A stretch of DNA of 64,000 bases from Persicaria tinctoria. Its lineage: Eukaryota > Streptophyta > Magnoliopsida > Caryophyllales > Polygonaceae. A program made the position numbers and the translations under genes. The notes beneath the pieces were generated by a model. It was not told the DNA's origin and ran no database searches. It saw only the letters and a program-made list of their open reading frames with translations. Numbering within the stretch: the stretch's first letter is position 1; every line of letters begins with the position of its first letter. The DNA is taken from positions 14,404,688 to 14,468,687 of the forward strand of contig JBANSL010000013.1 of NCBI GenBank assembly GCA_037127255.1, read 5' to 3'. Shown piece after piece: positions 62,089 to 64,000 of the stretch.

Positions 62089-62580
62089 ATGGCAATCAAA
62101 CTTGACATGGAAAAGACTTATGACAGACTAGATTGGGATTTCTCGCTTAAGACTCTTCGCATATTCGGTTTCCACCCTTCTTTCGTCGGATGGATTAAAG
62201 AATGCAGTACATCAATCTCATTCGCAATTCTAGTAAACAATGGGCCTACATATCTTTTTTTGCCAACAAGAGGGATTCGACAAGGAGATCCCTTTTCTTC
62301 TTTCATGTTCATTCTTGGTGCAAAGCTTCTAGCGAGAAAATTGCAAAAGAAATCCCACATGCCTACTGGGAAAATTGGGCTCAAATTCGGAAACAATGGA
62401 CCTAGAATACCTTTCCTAGCTTTCGCATATGATATCATAATTTTTGCAAAAGCCACGATTGGAGAAAGTCAGAGAGTAAGAGAAATCATTGATGGGTATT
62501 GTTCCCTTTATAAGCAAAAAGTTAACTTTCACAAATTCCCATTTCAAACAACCAAGGGACTTCCAAACGATGGAATATAA
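62089..62580 (+). pseudogene. LINE reverse transcriptase fragment
   Basis: 163 open codons covering RT motifs from the palm to the catalytic box. The active-site box is F-A-Y-D instead of F-A-D-D, so one catalytic Asp is lost. TAA at 62578 stops the frame, and homology continues in the same frame for about 20 codons. Confidence 0.9.
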
Positions 62581-64000
62581 GCACTTACAAAAACACTTCA
62601 AATTTCAAATACCAGTTCATTGAAAAACTACCTAGGTTGCCCCATCATCAACGGGAAAGTAAATAGAGAAACTTTTGAAAGCGTAGTTTTTTAATCAAAG
62701 GAACAATTTCGAAATGAAGGGCAAATGACCTCTCATAACAAGGTCGCTCTGTCCTTGAATTGTCAACTCAAATTTATCCTCTAAGCCATTATACATCATG
62801 CAAAGTTTTATGCTCCTAACCAACATTAATAAAGAACTATACCAGATTAATAGAGTCTTCTCTTTTGGAACAAAGATCTGCAACATAGACCACTAATTAG
62901 TTGGGATATAATTTGTAAACATAAATCCATGGGTGGGTTGGGAATACGAAAATCTAAAGATATGAACGAAGTACTTCATATGAAACTTCTGTGGAAAATC
63001 CTAGCTGAACCAGATAATCATTGGGTTAAAATTATAAGGCATAAATATTTAAAGGAAATCAATATTCTACAATATAAGAGAAAGGGTACACATAGTGGCA
63101 ATGGAGAAACATTAGTTCCCTGATCGAAAAATTCAAAACGGGACTAGTATGGTTAGTTGGAAATGGACAATCAATCAACTTTTGGAAAGATAATTAGGTA
63201 TTAACCACACTACTATGTAAAAGAGCATATTCTATGAACCGGATTGATATGAACGCAAAAGTGAGTGGTTACATCATAGGAGGAAGATGGTGGAAGGAAA
63301 AACTAGGTCAAAATATACTGGATATCTCTATTCCAATCAACTCATTCTCTGATAGACGTTATTGGTGGCCAGCCTGACAAAGAAGGGTAGTTCACAACAG
63401 TTAGTGCAATGAAAATATATAATAACCAACATGGATAGAATTAAGGACGATCCGACCAAGTGGATTTGAAAACTCAACACTATTCCTAAAATGAAAAACT
63501 TTCCGTGGAAGGTTTGCCAAAAAGGGCTTCCAACGAAAGACAAGTTAACAAATAGAGGAGTTCCAATCCCCACGAGGTGTGCTTTTTGTGATGGACATGT
63601 TGAAGATCGACGAAGTACATCTTTTCTTTGAATGTGGATTCACGAGATATCAGACTAATAATGAGACAAGTGGGTGAAACACTTGACAAGGGCGAGAAAG
63701 AAACAATGGCAACAAAATGGTGGGCAATATGGTACTACTGTAACCAAATTACGTTCCGCGAGGGACATATTCCACGAGAACACCTTATATTAAATTTCAT
63801 TTGTTCATCACGAGAAATTTGGAGAAAAGCGTGTGTGGAGGAAGAAGATGGGGAAAAGAAAGTCACGATGATGGGTCTTAATAAAATGATTAGTAGGAAA
63901 AACATCAAATGGAGAAAACCTCATTTCGGATACATGAAACATAATTTTGACGGCACGTCAATGGCTACAAAAGACAACCATATAGGATATATTATCAGAA
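62089..64000 (+). mobile_element. Degenerate L1-type LINE, runs off the right edge
   Basis: RT homology starts at 62089 (KLDMEKTYDRLDWDF), with RGIRQGDPFSSFMFIL and FAYDIIIFAKA (active-site FADD box). A thumb-like part follows (SLKNYLGCPIINGK), then MGGLGIRKSKDMNEV (from 62932) and a zinc-binding domain with Cys at RCAFCDGHVED (about 63580). After 63890 an RNase H-like start reads YMKHNFDGTSM. Frameshifts and stops are many, and endonuclease and the first RT blocks are not seen. No poly(A) tail or duplication lies within the window. Confidence 0.88.

Overview
This window looks like a gene-poor, transposon-rich stretch of a eudicot-type plant nuclear genome. The evidence is spliced cysteine-rich receptor-like kinases (CRKs), secreted DUF26/Gnk2 proteins, GT-AG introns, a nuclear tRNA-Leu, and a very high load of Copia, LINE, TRIM, MULE, hAT, Stowaway-like and Helitron DNA. 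No species can be named from the sequence alone.

Host genes. A DUF26 cluster forms the host backbone. CRK1 (3634-6287, +) has all kinase exons but one ectodomain frameshift. A broken, kinase-less copy faces it in inverted orientation (6411-7649, -), and the promoters are duplicated as well. A secreted two-DUF26 protein lies at 8305-9346 (+), and a related one at 19385-20405 (-). CRK3 (23688-26094, +) is the only CRK with every exon open. Two DUF26 fragments lie at 38674-39182 (-) and 59543-59730 (+). Other host items are tRNA-Leu(UAG) at 20612-20691 (-), F-box-associated-domain relics around 30265-30700 and 36100-36859, a possible small four-exon GOLD-like gene (56727-58442, -), and an intact unnamed conserved plant gene (60437-60988, -).

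Mobile DNA, left to right. There is a Copia tail (1-549) and two long-TIR MULE-type elements (626-1446, 1749-2967). A truncated antisense Copia (10317-about 18830) is split by a 5 kb gag-only LTR element (11856-16891) with exact AACAG target duplications. A LINE tail (21886-22678) carries a nested TRIM (22061-22445). Stowaway-like MITEs lie at 23172, 26622, 28804 and 54625. A hAT MITE (29204-29690) has an 8-bp duplication. A nearly complete Copia (30713-35518) sits in an F-box relic. An antisense retroposon (37074-38126) is followed by a 23-bp minisatellite (38358-38673) and a Copia LTR (39183-39734) that cuts a CRK fragment. A PIF-like MITE is at 39980-40245, and a degenerate LINE runs off the right edge (62089-64000).

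The most notable structure is a nest at 40364-56023. A long-TIR Pack-MULE carrying a GNOM/ARF-GEF gene fragment is split inside its right TIR by a 14.5 kb Helitron (41459-56001). The Helitron encodes an RPA70-like protein and a Rep-helicase, each with inactivating lesions. It also carries antisense fragments of an ABCC transporter gene and an APS kinase gene, plus a perfect 73-bp-arm inverted repeat. The left MULE TIR predicts the uninterrupted right TIR, which fixes both Helitron ends to the base.
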